Origin: Streptomyces tauricus
GTDB lineage: Bacteria; Actinomycetota; Actinomycetes; Streptomycetales; Streptomycetaceae
Reading direction: 5' to 3'
DNA length: 64,000 nt
Assembly (NCBI RefSeq): GCF_014650955.1
Contig: NZ_BMVY01000002.1
Location: 62,001-126,000, forward strand
Part shown: positions 49,861 to 59,257 of the stretch, piece by piece
Layout: every line of letters begins with the position of its first letter
How positions within the stretch are numbered: the first letter of the stretch is position 1
Notes under the pieces: generated by a model
What the model saw: the letters and a program-made list of their open reading frames with translations, nothing else
Database searches by the model: none
What the model was told of the DNA's origin: nothing
Made by a program: the position numbers and the translations under genes

Positions 49861-52101
49861 TCACCTGGTCTTCTTCAGATAGCCCATGTCCTCGTAGACC
49901 GGGGTCTGGAAACCGAACGCTCCCGCGTTGGCCAGACCGTTACGGGATGCTGTCAGCTGGGGGCGCTGGTAGAGGGGGATCGAGCCCGCGGCGGCCCAGA
50001 TGCGGGCGTCCGCCTTGCGGACCAGGGAGCGGGACTCGTCCGCGTCCAGTTCGGCGATGGCCTGGTCGAAGAGCTGGTCCACCTGGTCGGTGCCGACCCG
50101 GGTGAAGTTCTGTTCGACGTTCAGGGAGCCGTCCGCCGCCGGGACCGGCTTGGCGTAGATCGGGCGAGCGTCGGTCGCGGGGAACGCGGACGCGGGCCAG
50201 GAGTAGAGCGCCAGGTCGTACTGGCCCGAGGCGATGTGGTCCTTGAAGTAGCTGTCGTCGGCGACCTTGGAGATCTCCGTACGGATGCCGACGCGGTCCA
50301 GCATCCGGGCGATCCGGTCCCCCACCGCCCGCAGCGACTGGGATCCGGGGCCCGAGGGGAGTACGAAGCGCAGCGACAGCGGCTTGCCGTTCCTGGCGAG
50401 CGGTCCCACGGCGGCGGGGCCCGGGGCGCGGGTGCCCCTCGGCGCGTACGCTCCCGGGGCGCCGCCGGGCGCGAGCTGCTGCTTTCCGTCCTGGGCGAGG
50501 TGCCGCTCCACCCCGACCGCCCCGCCCGCCCCGTCCCGCTTCCTGGGCGCGAGCACGGTGGGGCTCTCGTCGTCCGCGGGCTTGTCGTCCGACCCGCCGA
50601 CGATGTACGTGCCGTCGTCCCCGGAGCCGTCGGCGTCGTCCGCGTCCTTGGAGCCCTTGGAGCCCTTGGGGCTCCTGGATGCCTTGGCCTCCTTGGACGC
50701 CTCGGCGCCCGCCTTCCCGGACTTCTTCCCCTCCTTGACGGAGCCGCCCGCCACCCATCCCGCGTCGGAGAGCAGTGCCTGCGCCTCCCGGGTGTCCTGG
50801 TCGCCGAGCGCTCCGCTGCCGTCCGCGTACGCGTGCTGCCCGGCGAGCGCGAGGTGGCTGCCGACCGGCTCGGCGGGCAGGCCGAGCGGCTCCAGGACGG
50901 CCTTGGCGAGCTCCTCGCGGTCGAGGGCGCGGGCTACGGCCCGGCGGACCCGTTCGTCGGCGAGGGGGCCCTGGGAGCCGTTCAACGCGAGCTGGGTGAA
51001 GGCCGGTTCGAGGGACTTGCGGACCACGAAACCACGCAGGGCGGACTGCTGGCCGGCGTACTTCGCCACGGCCTTGGCGCGCTTCTTGCGGGCCGTGGTC
51101 TCCCTGTCGGCCGCCTCCTCGTCGGAGCCGTGCGCGACCGCCCAGGACCGCAGCGCCCTGCCCGGGGTGAGGGCGGCGGCGGGGCCGTGGGTGAGCGGGG
51201 CGCCCTTGCCGCCCTTCGCCTCGCGGTCGGCGGACGTGATGCGGTGGGCCTCGGACGCGTCGATCTCGGCCAGGTCGAGCCGGCCGGCGGCGAGCGCGGC
51301 GGCGCGCTTCTCCCGGGGCACGGCCCGCAGGACCAGCTCGGAGAGCTTGGCGGGCCGGCCCCACCAGCGGGGGTTGCGCTTGAGGGTGACGTCACCGGAC
51401 CCGCGGTCGACCGTGTCGACGGCGAAGGGTCCCGCGGTGACCTTGAGCCTGCGCCGGGCGCTGTCGTTGAAGGTGTCCGGGGTGCCCATGACGTCCTTCG
51501 GGTACAGCGGTGAGAACAGCGACTGCCAGTCCGCGTACGGCTTCTTGAAGGTGACCCGCACCTCCAGGTCGTTCGCGCCACGCTCGATCTTCTCGATGCG
51601 GTCGTAGCCGGCGTTGCGAGCGGTCCAGTACGCGCTGTCCTTGCCCGACAGGGCGCGCCACTGGGCGGAGAAGTCCGCCGCGCCGATCTCGCGGCCGTCG
51701 CTCCAGACGGCCTGCTGGTTGAGCTTGTAGAGCACGACCTGCCGGGGCTCGCGCTCAACGACCTTCGCCGCCTCCAGGTAGTCGGGGTTGCGCTGGGGGC
51801 GGCCGCTCGCGTCGAGCCGGTACAGGGAGGGCAGTACGGCGCCGGCGACCCGGGAGGTGGCGGCGTCCGCGTCCGCCTGGAAGGTGTTGAGGGTCTCGGG
51901 GACGCTGTCCACGGCCCAGTGCAGGGTGCCGCCGTCGGCGACCTGGTCGCGCTTCGCGGACGCGATGTCCTGGCCGGCGGCGGGCTTGCCGGCCTCGTCC
52001 TGCTCACTGCACCCGGCGAGAGCGGGCACCGCGAGGACGCCCGCCGTGAGGAACGCTACCGAGCGCGTCACCGCGCGCAGTCCGACGCCGTCGTGGGACA
52101 T
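49861..52101 (-). CDS. SBP family 5 lipoprotein, LpqW-like
   Basis: A 746-residue lipoprotein with signal peptide and lipobox ALAGC (Cys31). Two lobes of an oligopeptide-binding fold are recognisable (LHWAVDSVPETLNTFQADAD, QQAVWSDGREIGAADFSAQW, LFSPLYPKDVMGTP). They are interrupted at about 490-590 by a Lys/Asp/Ser-rich insert. No transporter genes are adjacent. In mycobacteria the positional counterpart LpqW next to typA regulates cell-wall PIM/lipoarabinomannan synthesis instead of import (from memory), so a regulatory envelope role is a better guess than peptide uptake. ATG 52101 is the start. Confidence 0.82.
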   Translation of the reverse strand: MSHDGVGLRAVTRSVAFLTAGVLAVPALAGCSEQDEAGKPAAGQDIASAKRDQVADGGTLHWAVDSVPETLNTFQADADAATSRVAGAVLPSLYRLDASGRPQRNPDYLEAAKVVEREPRQVVLYKLNQQAVWSDGREIGAADFSAQWRALSGKDSAYWTARNAGYDRIEKIERGANDLEVRVTFKKPYADWQSLFSPLYPKDVMGTPDTFNDSARRRLKVTAGPFAVDTVDRGSGDVTLKRNPRWWGRPAKLSELVLRAVPREKRAAALAAGRLDLAEIDASEAHRITSADREAKGGKGAPLTHGPAAALTPGRALRSWAVAHGSDEEAADRETTARKKRAKAVAKYAGQQSALRGFVVRKSLEPAFTQLALNGSQGPLADERVRRAVARALDREELAKAVLEPLGLPAEPVGSHLALAGQHAYADGSGALGDQDTREAQALLSDAGWVAGGSVKEGKKSGKAGAEASKEAKASRSPKGSKGSKDADDADGSGDDGTYIVGGSDDKPADDESPTVLAPRKRDGAGGAVGVERHLAQDGKQQLAPGGAPGAYAPRGTRAPGPAAVGPLARNGKPLSLRFVLPSGPGSQSLRAVGDRIARMLDRVGIRTEISKVADDSYFKDHIASGQYDLALYSWPASAFPATDARPIYAKPVPAADGSLNVEQNFTRVGTDQVDQLFDQAIAELDADESRSLVRKADARIWAAAGSIPLYQRPQLTASRNGLANAGAFGFQTPVYEDMGYLKKTR

Positions 52102-52443
52102 GACTGGTACCTCCGGGGGGCCGCTCCACGGGTGAACACGGATGGTCTGATCACGTTTGGCGGTATTTGGAGCTGATCAGATCTATGCGGCCACTGAAGA
52201 GGAAAGGTTCCGGCACCGGACGGCGACACGGCGACGGGCGCGGGCAAGCCCACCCGTGCGGCGCAATGCCCCGGGCCCGCACGCCGGAGCGGACGCCGCA
52301 CCCGCACGCCCCCCGGAGGGCTTCTGCCGGATCTTCCCAATCCATGCACGTCCCTTCCCACCAGCCGGTGTGACGCGCGACACTCGCAGGCGCATGAACG
52401 TTGCCGCCTTGGGCCGCTGGGTCCGCGGAAGTGAGGGCAAGTC
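52102..52443. promoter_or_regulatory. divergent promoter region, LpqW-like gene and sdh locus
   Basis: 342 bases with no gene seen. Near 52149-52190 an AT-richer stretch carries two TGATCA boxes (TCTGATCACG and GCTGATCAGATC), candidates for a regulator site or promoter of the lipoprotein gene. The ribosome site of the next gene (GTGAGGG) lies at the right end. Confidence 0.4.
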
Positions 52444-52734
52444 ATGTCCGTGCACGACGAACTGACGTCAGTCCAGCGCTGCCTCGACGACCTAGTGAGG
52501 TCGGTGAAGCGACTGGAACAGCAGTTGGACGGGGGCGGTCTGGAGATGCGCAGGGTGCGCACCGACGCCGATCACCTGCGCGAGAGCGTGGCGCTGCTGC
52601 GCGAGGCCGCACCCGGTCTCGCCCGGCCCAAGCGCCCCGACCTCGTGTCCATCCCCGACACCCCGTACGACACGACCCTGTGGACGGACTCCGACGACGA
52701 GGGTCTCGGCGCCCGCGACCGCCACGCACCCTGA
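52444..52734 (+). CDS. small coiled-coil protein upstream of succinate dehydrogenase
   Basis: A 96-residue protein, ATG 52444 after GTGAGGG. The first two thirds are one predicted coiled-coil helix (DELTSVQRCLDDLVRSVKRL and TDADHLRESVALLREA). The end is acidic and unstructured (WTDSDDEGLGARDRHAP). No membrane segment or enzyme motif. It lies 18 bases before the succinate dehydrogenase membrane-anchor gene and is likely co-transcribed, so it may be an accessory or assembly factor of that enzyme; this is position-based inference only. Confidence 0.75.
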   Translation: MSVHDELTSVQRCLDDLVRSVKRLEQQLDGGGLEMRRVRTDADHLRESVALLREAAPGLARPKRPDLVSIPDTPYDTTLWTDSDDEGLGARDRHAP

Positions 52735-52752
52735 TCCCGACCGGAGCTCTCC

Positions 52753-53574
52753 TTGGCCACTGGTACGGAACCCCAAATGAAGAGCGGCGGCGTACGAAGC
52801 GGTACGCGCGCCGCGATCACCGCCGCACATCTGCGGACCGACCGCTGGTGGCTGGCACCCGCCGCGACCGCGGCCGGGCTGCTGGCCTTCGTCGTGTACT
52901 CGACCTGGCGGGCCTTCTCGAACAGCGACTACTACGCCGCCCCGTACGTCTCGCCGTTCTACTCGCCGTGTCTGGCGGAGAACTGCGAGCCGATGAGGAA
53001 CGGGCCCAACTGGGAGATCTTCGGCAGCTGGTGGGGTCTGTCCCCCGCCCTGCTGGTGCTGATCTTCCCGCTCGGCTTCCGGCTGACCTGCTACTACTAC
53101 CGCAAGGCCTACTACCGGGGCTTCTGGGCCTCGCCCCCGGCCTGCGCGGTCGCCGAGCCGCACAAGAAGTACTCCGGTGAGACGCGCTTCCCGCTGATCC
53201 TGCAGAACATCCACCGCTATTTCTTCTACGCGGCGGTGCCGGTCGCCGGGATCCTCACGTACGACACGGTCCTCGCCTTCCGGAACGAGGACTACGAGTG
53301 GGGCCACATGGGGCTCGGCACGCTCGTGTTCCTCGTGAACATCGTGCTGATCTGGGCGTACACCTTCTCGTGCCACTCCTGCAGACACATCGTCGGCGGC
53401 AAGCTCAAGCACTTCTCCAAGCATCCCGTGCGCTACCGGGCCTGGCGGCTCGTCGGACGGCTGAACGCCCGTCATATGCAGCTCGCCTGGGCGTCGCTGG
53501 TGAGCGTGGCACTCGCCGACTTCTACGTGTATCTGGTCGCGTCCGGCGTCTTCGACGACCCGACCTTCTTCTAA
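52753..53574 (+). CDS. sdhC: succinate dehydrogenase/fumarate reductase membrane-anchor subunit
   Basis: A 273-residue protein with five membrane helices at about 36-54, 93-112, 153-172, 183-204 and 246-266. Several His residues (NIHRYFFYAA, HSCRHIVGG, LNARHMQLAW) could bind haem. It precedes sdhA and sdhB and matches the single large anchor of the actinobacterial Sdh1-type enzymes (Rv0249c-like, from memory). TTG 52753 is chosen because GGAG lies six bases upstream; ATG 52777 has no ribosome site. It replaces the usual SdhC plus SdhD pair, neither of which is present. Confidence 0.82.
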   Translation: MATGTEPQMKSGGVRSGTRAAITAAHLRTDRWWLAPAATAAGLLAFVVYSTWRAFSNSDYYAAPYVSPFYSPCLAENCEPMRNGPNWEIFGSWWGLSPALLVLIFPLGFRLTCYYYRKAYYRGFWASPPACAVAEPHKKYSGETRFPLILQNIHRYFFYAAVPVAGILTYDTVLAFRNEDYEWGHMGLGTLVFLVNIVLIWAYTFSCHSCRHIVGGKLKHFSKHPVRYRAWRLVGRLNARHMQLAWASLVSVALADFYVYLVASGVFDDPTFF

Positions 53575-53593
53575 CCGACAAAAGGTGCTTCTG

Positions 53594-55537
53594 ATGTCCG
53601 TGGTCGACCGGCAGGAGTGGGACGTCGTCGTGGTCGGTGCCGGAGGAGCCGGCCTGCGCGCGGCGATCGCGGCGCGGGAACGCGGCGCGCGTACGGCCGT
53701 CATCTGCAAGTCGTTGTTCGGCAAGGCGCACACCGTGATGGCCGAGGGCGGCATCGCGGCGGCCATGGGCAACGTCAACTCCGGCGACAACTGGCAGGTC
53801 CACTTCCGCGACACCCTGCGCGGCGGCAAGTTCCTCAACCAGTGGCGGATGGCCGAGCTGCACGCCCAGGAGGCCCCCGACCGCGTGTGGGAGCTGGAGA
53901 CCTGGGGCGCCCTCTTCGACCGCACGGGCGACGGGCGCATCTCCCAGCGCAACTTCGGCGGACACGAGTACCCGCGGCTCGCGCACGTCGGCGACCGTAC
54001 GGGCCTGGAGCTGATCCGCACGCTCCAGCAGAAGATCGTGTCGCTCCAGCAGGAGGACTTCAAGGAGACCGGTGACTACGAGTCACGCCTGAAGGTCTAC
54101 CAGGAGTGCACGGTCACCCGGATCCTCAAGGAGGGCGACCGGGTCTCCGGGGCCTTCTGCTACGCACGCGAGTCCGGCCGCTTCTTCGTCCTCGACGCGC
54201 CCTCGGTCGTGGTCGCCACCGGCGGTATCGGCAAGTCCTTCAAGGTGACGTCGAACTCGTGGGAGTACACCGGTGACGGGCACGCGCTGGCGCTGCTCGC
54301 CGGGGCGCCGCTGCTGAACATGGAGTTCGTGCAGTTCCACCCGACGGGCATGGTCTGGCCGCCGTCCGTGAAGGGGATCCTCGTCACGGAGTCGGTGCGC
54401 GGTGACGGCGGGGTGCTCAGGAACTCCGAGGGCAAGCGGTTCATGTTCGAGTACATCCCGGACGTCTTCAAGGAGAAGTACGCGCAGTCCGAGGAGGAGG
54501 GCGACCGCTGGTACGAGGACCCGGACCACAACCGGCGCCCGCCCGAACTGCTCCCCCGCGACGAGGTGGCCCGGGCCATCAACTCCGAGGTGAAGGCGGG
54601 CCGCGGCTCACCCCACGGCGGGGTCTTCCTCGACGTCTCCACCCGGATGCCCGCCGAGGTGATCCGGCGCCGACTGCCCTCCATGTACCACCAGTTCAAG
54701 GAGCTGGCGGACGTCGACATCACCGCCGAGGCGATGGAGGTCGGGCCGACCTGCCACTACGTGATGGGCGGCATAGCCGTCGACTCGGACACCGCGGCGG
54801 CCCGCGGGGTGCCCGGACTGTACGCGGCCGGTGAGGTCGCGGGCGGGATGCACGGCTCCAACCGGCTCGGCGGGAACTCCCTCTCCGACCTGCTGGTCTT
54901 CGGGCGGCGGGCCGGACTGCACGCCGCGGAGTACGCCACCGGGCTCACCGGCGGGCGCCCCCTCGTGGACGACGTCCAGGTCGACGAGGCCGCCGCGGAG
55001 GCACTGCGGCCCTTCTCGGCAGAGGGGCCCGCGCCCGGCGAGGAGGACGGCCGGCCGCCGGAGAACCCGTACACCCTCCACCAGGAGCTCCAGCAGGCGA
55101 TGAACGACCTCGTCGGCATCATCCGCAGGGAGGCGGAGATGGAGGCCGCCCTGGACAAACTCGCGGACCTGCGCGTACGGGCCAGGCGCGCCGGCGTCGA
55201 GGGGCACCGGCAGTTCAACCCCGGCTGGCACCTCGCGCTCGACCTGCGGAACATGCTGCTCGTCAGCGAATGCGTGGCACGGGCCGCGCTGGAGCGCACC
55301 GAGTCGCGCGGCGGCCACACCCGCGAGGACCACCCGGCGATGGACCGGCAGTGGCGGCGCGTCAACCTGCTCTGCCAGCTGACCGATCCCACCGGCGGCC
55401 TGACGGCGACGGACCCGCTGCACGGCCAGATCGACCTCGTCCGGGAGACCACCGAACCCATCCGACCCGACCTGCTCGCCCTCTTCGAGAAGGAGGAGCT
55501 GGTCAAGTACCTCGCCGAAGAGGAGCTCTACGAGTGA
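53594..55537 (+). CDS. sdhA: succinate dehydrogenase/fumarate reductase flavoprotein subunit
   Basis: Oxidises succinate to fumarate (or the reverse) with covalently bound FAD. The 647-residue protein starts WDVVVVGAGGAGLRAAIAA (dinucleotide fold), has the FAD-linking His in GKAHTVMAEGG, the substrate motif MEFVQFHPTGM and SVRGDGGVLRNSEG, and the conserved Arg/His pair near the C-terminal domain. It ends in an acidic helix (LFEKEELVKYLAEEELYE). ATG 53594 has AAAGGTG upstream. The sdhB start overlaps its stop codon by four bases. The same membrane anchor precedes it. Confidence 0.95.
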   Translation: MSVVDRQEWDVVVVGAGGAGLRAAIAARERGARTAVICKSLFGKAHTVMAEGGIAAAMGNVNSGDNWQVHFRDTLRGGKFLNQWRMAELHAQEAPDRVWELETWGALFDRTGDGRISQRNFGGHEYPRLAHVGDRTGLELIRTLQQKIVSLQQEDFKETGDYESRLKVYQECTVTRILKEGDRVSGAFCYARESGRFFVLDAPSVVVATGGIGKSFKVTSNSWEYTGDGHALALLAGAPLLNMEFVQFHPTGMVWPPSVKGILVTESVRGDGGVLRNSEGKRFMFEYIPDVFKEKYAQSEEEGDRWYEDPDHNRRPPELLPRDEVARAINSEVKAGRGSPHGGVFLDVSTRMPAEVIRRRLPSMYHQFKELADVDITAEAMEVGPTCHYVMGGIAVDSDTAAARGVPGLYAAGEVAGGMHGSNRLGGNSLSDLLVFGRRAGLHAAEYATGLTGGRPLVDDVQVDEAAAEALRPFSAEGPAPGEEDGRPPENPYTLHQELQQAMNDLVGIIRREAEMEAALDKLADLRVRARRAGVEGHRQFNPGWHLALDLRNMLLVSECVARAALERTESRGGHTREDHPAMDRQWRRVNLLCQLTDPTGGLTATDPLHGQIDLVRETTEPIRPDLLALFEKEELVKYLAEEELYE

Positions 55538-56310
55538 GCAGCTATGAGGCCCGCTTCAAGGTGTGGCGCGGGGACGTCGGGGGCGGCGGCCTGGAGGACT
55601 TCGGGGTCGAGGTGAACGACGGCGAGGTGGTCCTCGACATCATCCACCGGCTCCAGGCGACCCAGGCCCCCGATCTCGCCGTGCGCTGGAACTGCAAGGC
55701 GGGCAAGTGCGGTTCGTGCTCGGCCGAGATCAACGGCCGGCCGCGGCTGCTGTGCATGACCCGGATGTCGGTGTTCACCCGGGAGGAGACGATCACCGTC
55801 ACTCCGCTGCGGGCGTTCCCCGTGGTCCGCGACCTCGTCACCGACGTCGGCTTCAACTACACGAAGGCGCGCGAGGTACCCGCGTTCGTCCCGCCGGACG
55901 GGCTCGGTGCCGGTGAGTACCGGATGATGCAGGAGGACGTGGACCGCTCGCAGGAGTTCCGCAAGTGCATCGAGTGCTTCCTGTGCCAGGACACCTGCCA
56001 TGTGGTGCGCGACCACGAGGAGAACAAGACCGCGTTCGCCGGGCCGCGCTTCCTGATGCGGGTGGCCGAGCTGGACATGCATCCGCTGGACGCGGCCGAC
56101 CAGAGCGGCCTCGACCGCAAGAGGACCGCCCAGGACGAGCACGGGCTCGGCTACTGCAACATCACCAAGTGCTGCACCGAGGTGTGCCCCGAGGGCATCA
56201 AGATCACGGACAACGCGCTGATCCCCCTGAAGGAACGCGCGGTCGACCGGAAGTACGACCCGCTGGTCTGGCTGGGGTCGAAGATCGGCAGGCGTTCCCC
56301 GGGGAAGTGA
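55534..56310 (+). CDS. sdhB: succinate dehydrogenase/fumarate reductase iron-sulfur subunit
   Basis: A 258-residue electron-transfer subunit linking the flavin to the membrane anchor. The 2Fe-2S cluster has ligands in CKAGKCGSC and the following Cys (RPRLLC). Two further clusters are bound by CIECFLCQDTC and CCTEVCPEG. GTG 55534 overlaps the sdhA stop (GTGA), showing coupling. The missing anchor genes on the 3' side confirm the order anchor-sdhA-sdhB. It ends 27 bases from the converging phosphatase gene. Confidence 0.95.
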   Translation: MSSYEARFKVWRGDVGGGGLEDFGVEVNDGEVVLDIIHRLQATQAPDLAVRWNCKAGKCGSCSAEINGRPRLLCMTRMSVFTREETITVTPLRAFPVVRDLVTDVGFNYTKAREVPAFVPPDGLGAGEYRMMQEDVDRSQEFRKCIECFLCQDTCHVVRDHEENKTAFAGPRFLMRVAELDMHPLDAADQSGLDRKRTAQDEHGLGYCNITKCCTEVCPEGIKITDNALIPLKERAVDRKYDPLVWLGSKIGRRSPGK

Positions 56311-56337
56311 GTTCCCCGGAGCGGTGGCGGGCGGGGG

Positions 56338-59007
56338 TCAGAAGAGGCTCAGCAGGGCCTCCGCCGGGTCCGCGAGGGCTGTTCCGCCGTTGGGCAGGGG
56401 CAGTTCGAACCACACCGTCTTGCCCCGGGGTGTGCGGCGCGAGCCCCAGGCGGCGCTGAGGAGCCCCACCAGCTGGAGTCCGCGGCCGCCCTCGTCGGTG
56501 TCGCGGGCCCGGCGCCGGCGCGGCTGGACGAGACCGGCGTCCCAGACCTCGCAGACCAGCGTGCGGTCGAGGAGGAGCCGCAGCCGGATCTCGCCCTCGC
56601 CGTAGCGCAGGGCGTTGGTGACCAGCTCGCTGACGAGCAGTTCGGCCGTGTCGACGAGCGGTTCCAGTTCCCAGCCGACGAGTTGGTTGCGGGCGAACTC
56701 GCGGGCGCGGCCCACACTGCGGGGCTCGCGCGGCAGCGTCCAGTCGCCCACCGACTCGGCGGGCAGCCCCTGGACACGTGCCATCAGCAAGGCGATGTCG
56801 TCCTCGCCGTGATGGGTGTCGAGGGTGCTGAGGACGTGGTCACAGACGTCCTCCAGGGGGGCCGAGGGGTCCGTGAGGGCGCCCACGAACGCCTGGAGGC
56901 CCTCGTCCAGGGGGTGGTCGCGGGATTCGACGAGACCGTCCGTGTAGAGCGCCAGGAGGGCGCCCTCGGGGAGTTCGACCTCCACCTCCTCGAACGGCTC
57001 GCCGCCGACTCCGAGGGGCATGCCCGGCGGTACGTCGAGCATGAGCGCGCTCTCGCCCGGCTCGACCAGGACCGGTGGGAGATGGCCTGCGTTGGCGAAC
57101 GTACAGCGGCGGGTCACGGAGTCGTAGACCGCATACACACAGGTGGCGAGGTACACCTCGGAGAGGTCGGCGTCCCGGGACTGGCGGGCACCGCGCGTAG
57201 ATTGCTGGGTGCCGCCAGGGGTGCCCAGACCGCGGGCGATCTCGTCCAACGCGGAGAGCACTTCCGCCGGTTCGAGGTCGAGCAGCGCCAGGGTACGTAC
57301 GGCCGTGCGCAGTTCACCCATCGCGACGGCCGCCCGCAGACCACGCCCCATCACGTCACCGACGACCAACGCGGTGCGGTGACCGGGCAGTTCGATGACG
57401 TCGAACCAGTCGCCGCCGACCTCCGTGGCAGCGTTCCCCGGGAGGTAGCGGCAGGCGATGTCCAGGCCGGAGGCCTCCGGGTCGCCCGGGGGCAGCAGGG
57501 AGCGCTGGAGGATCAGGGCGCGTTCGTGCTCGCGGCGGTACAGGCGCGCGTTGTCCATACAGACGGCGGCGCGTGCGGCCAGTTCGACCGCCAGCGCCCG
57601 GTCGCGCTCCCCGAACGGCTCGCTGCCCTTCGTACGGGAGAACTGGACGATGCCGACGACCGTGTCGTGGGCGACCATCGGCACCGCGAGCGTGGACTGG
57701 ATCAGCCCGCCCTCCTCGGCGGCGACGAACTGCGGCTTGGCGGTGCGCAGGGCGTCCGCGCAGGCGGAGTTGAAGGCGAAGTGGTGGACCGCGCCGACGC
57801 TCACGAGCTTGCGTCCGCCGACGAAGGGCGCGTCGGACACGGCGCTGGCGTAGGCGACCCGGCGCAGTTCGGCGCTGCCGTCGGCGAGGCCCGGCGGGGT
57901 CTCGTCACCGGCGAGCAGACCCTGGTAGAGGTCGACGGACGCCAGGTCGCAGAAGCCGGGGACGGCCACGTCGAGGAGTTCGCGGGCCGTGGTCTCCAGA
58001 TCGAGGGAGTTCCCTATACGCGCTCCCGCCTCGTTCAGGAGGGCGAGATTGCGCCGGGCCTGCGCGGCCTCACGGGCGGCGGCGCGGCGCGCGGTGATGT
58101 CGGTACCCAGCCACGCGATCCCGATCGGCCGCCCCGAACCGCCGTGTACGCGATAGAGGTTGATGGACCAGTGGCGGCGCTCGGTGGAACCGGGCACGGT
58201 GCCCGTGACCAGCATCTCGGTGACGGAGTCGCCCGTCTCCAGGACCCGGCGCAGTATCGCCGAGACACGGTCGGTCTCGCCCGGCGACAGATAGTCCTTG
58301 ACCGTACGGCCGCGATGGTCGTCGACGGTGCCACCGAAGATCGAGGCGAACCGCTGGTTGGCGCGGCGAATCCGCAGGTCCGGGTCGATCAGGAGGAAGC
58401 CGAAGGGAGATTGGCCGAAAATTGCCTGCGAGGCGGCGAGGTCGGTTTCGATGCTGCGGAGCGTGCGTACGTCCACGACGATGCACACCGCGGCCCGTTC
58501 ACCCTCCTCGGTCCGCGTCGGCATGACGTAGACCTCGGCGAGTCCGTCGATGACCCGGCCGCTGCCCTCGGGGTCGGGCAGCCGGAAGGGGACCACTCCG
58601 GTCCACTCCCTGCCGTCGAGGACTTCGGCCATCTTCCGCTGGCCGAAGTCGCGCCGGTCCTCGGCCACGAAGGCCTCGATGGGGTCCATGCCCACGGCGC
58701 GGTCGGTCGGGATGCCGAAGAGCTGCTCGGCGCGCAGGCTCCACTGGTCGACGAGACCGTCGGGGCCGATCGAGAACGAGGCGACCTTGATGTAGTCGTA
58801 GATCGAGCCGGGCGGACTGCTCTGCCACACGACCTCGCCCGACGCGTCGCCCGGCGTTCCGTCCGGCGTCGCGCCGAGCGGTCCGTCCAACGCTCCGGCC
58901 GCCGCCCCGCCCACCGCGGGCGTGGCGTCATCGCCTGTCGTCGCATCAGCCATCGCGCCGCCCGACGGGTCCTCGGACTCCGTGGCCTTCGCTGGTATCT
59001 CGCTCAC
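56338..59007 (-). CDS. multidomain PAS-PAS-GAF-SpoIIE phosphatase with C-terminal RsbW-like ATPase
   Basis: A predicted signal-responsive phosphatase/kinase for partner switching, 889 residues. From the N-terminus: an acidic Ala-rich leader, two PAS domains (about 55-180 and 185-305, with IFGQSPFGFLLIDPDLRIRR), a GAF domain (about 330-500), a PP2C/SpoIIE domain (about 515-730) with metal motifs GGDWFDVIELPGHRTALVVG, DVMGRGLRAAV, YTDGLVESRDHP and GEDDIALLMAR, then a HATPase domain (about 745-880, SELVTNALRYGEGE, DEGGRGLQLVG, GKTVWFELPLPN). GTG 59007 has GGAGGGG nine bases upstream. Combining RsbW-like kinase and SpoIIE phosphatase in one chain is known in Streptomyces. Next upstream gene is a free RsbW-like ATPase. 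Confidence 0.9.
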   Translation of the reverse strand: MSEIPAKATESEDPSGGAMADATTGDDATPAVGGAAAGALDGPLGATPDGTPGDASGEVVWQSSPPGSIYDYIKVASFSIGPDGLVDQWSLRAEQLFGIPTDRAVGMDPIEAFVAEDRRDFGQRKMAEVLDGREWTGVVPFRLPDPEGSGRVIDGLAEVYVMPTRTEEGERAAVCIVVDVRTLRSIETDLAASQAIFGQSPFGFLLIDPDLRIRRANQRFASIFGGTVDDHRGRTVKDYLSPGETDRVSAILRRVLETGDSVTEMLVTGTVPGSTERRHWSINLYRVHGGSGRPIGIAWLGTDITARRAAAREAAQARRNLALLNEAGARIGNSLDLETTARELLDVAVPGFCDLASVDLYQGLLAGDETPPGLADGSAELRRVAYASAVSDAPFVGGRKLVSVGAVHHFAFNSACADALRTAKPQFVAAEEGGLIQSTLAVPMVAHDTVVGIVQFSRTKGSEPFGERDRALAVELAARAAVCMDNARLYRREHERALILQRSLLPPGDPEASGLDIACRYLPGNAATEVGGDWFDVIELPGHRTALVVGDVMGRGLRAAVAMGELRTAVRTLALLDLEPAEVLSALDEIARGLGTPGGTQQSTRGARQSRDADLSEVYLATCVYAVYDSVTRRCTFANAGHLPPVLVEPGESALMLDVPPGMPLGVGGEPFEEVEVELPEGALLALYTDGLVESRDHPLDEGLQAFVGALTDPSAPLEDVCDHVLSTLDTHHGEDDIALLMARVQGLPAESVGDWTLPREPRSVGRAREFARNQLVGWELEPLVDTAELLVSELVTNALRYGEGEIRLRLLLDRTLVCEVWDAGLVQPRRRRARDTDEGGRGLQLVGLLSAAWGSRRTPRGKTVWFELPLPNGGTALADPAEALLSLF

Positions 59008-59257
59008 GCGAACCGTCCCCTCCAGCTCACCGCGCCCGGCACCGGTCACCGAAAGCGGCTGCCCGCAGTATCCAGCACTACGGAGCCGCACAACACGGTG
59101 TTCACGATCACAGCACGGTCCCGATGCTTTTAGGACCGGCTGCGACAAACACTCCCAGTCTTCTAACCACGTGGCACCCCGTCGAACCACCGAGTCGGTC
59201 CGTCTCTGTGGCCGAGACGGACCGGACCACCCGCGGTCTCCGCCGAAGAGTCGGCGA

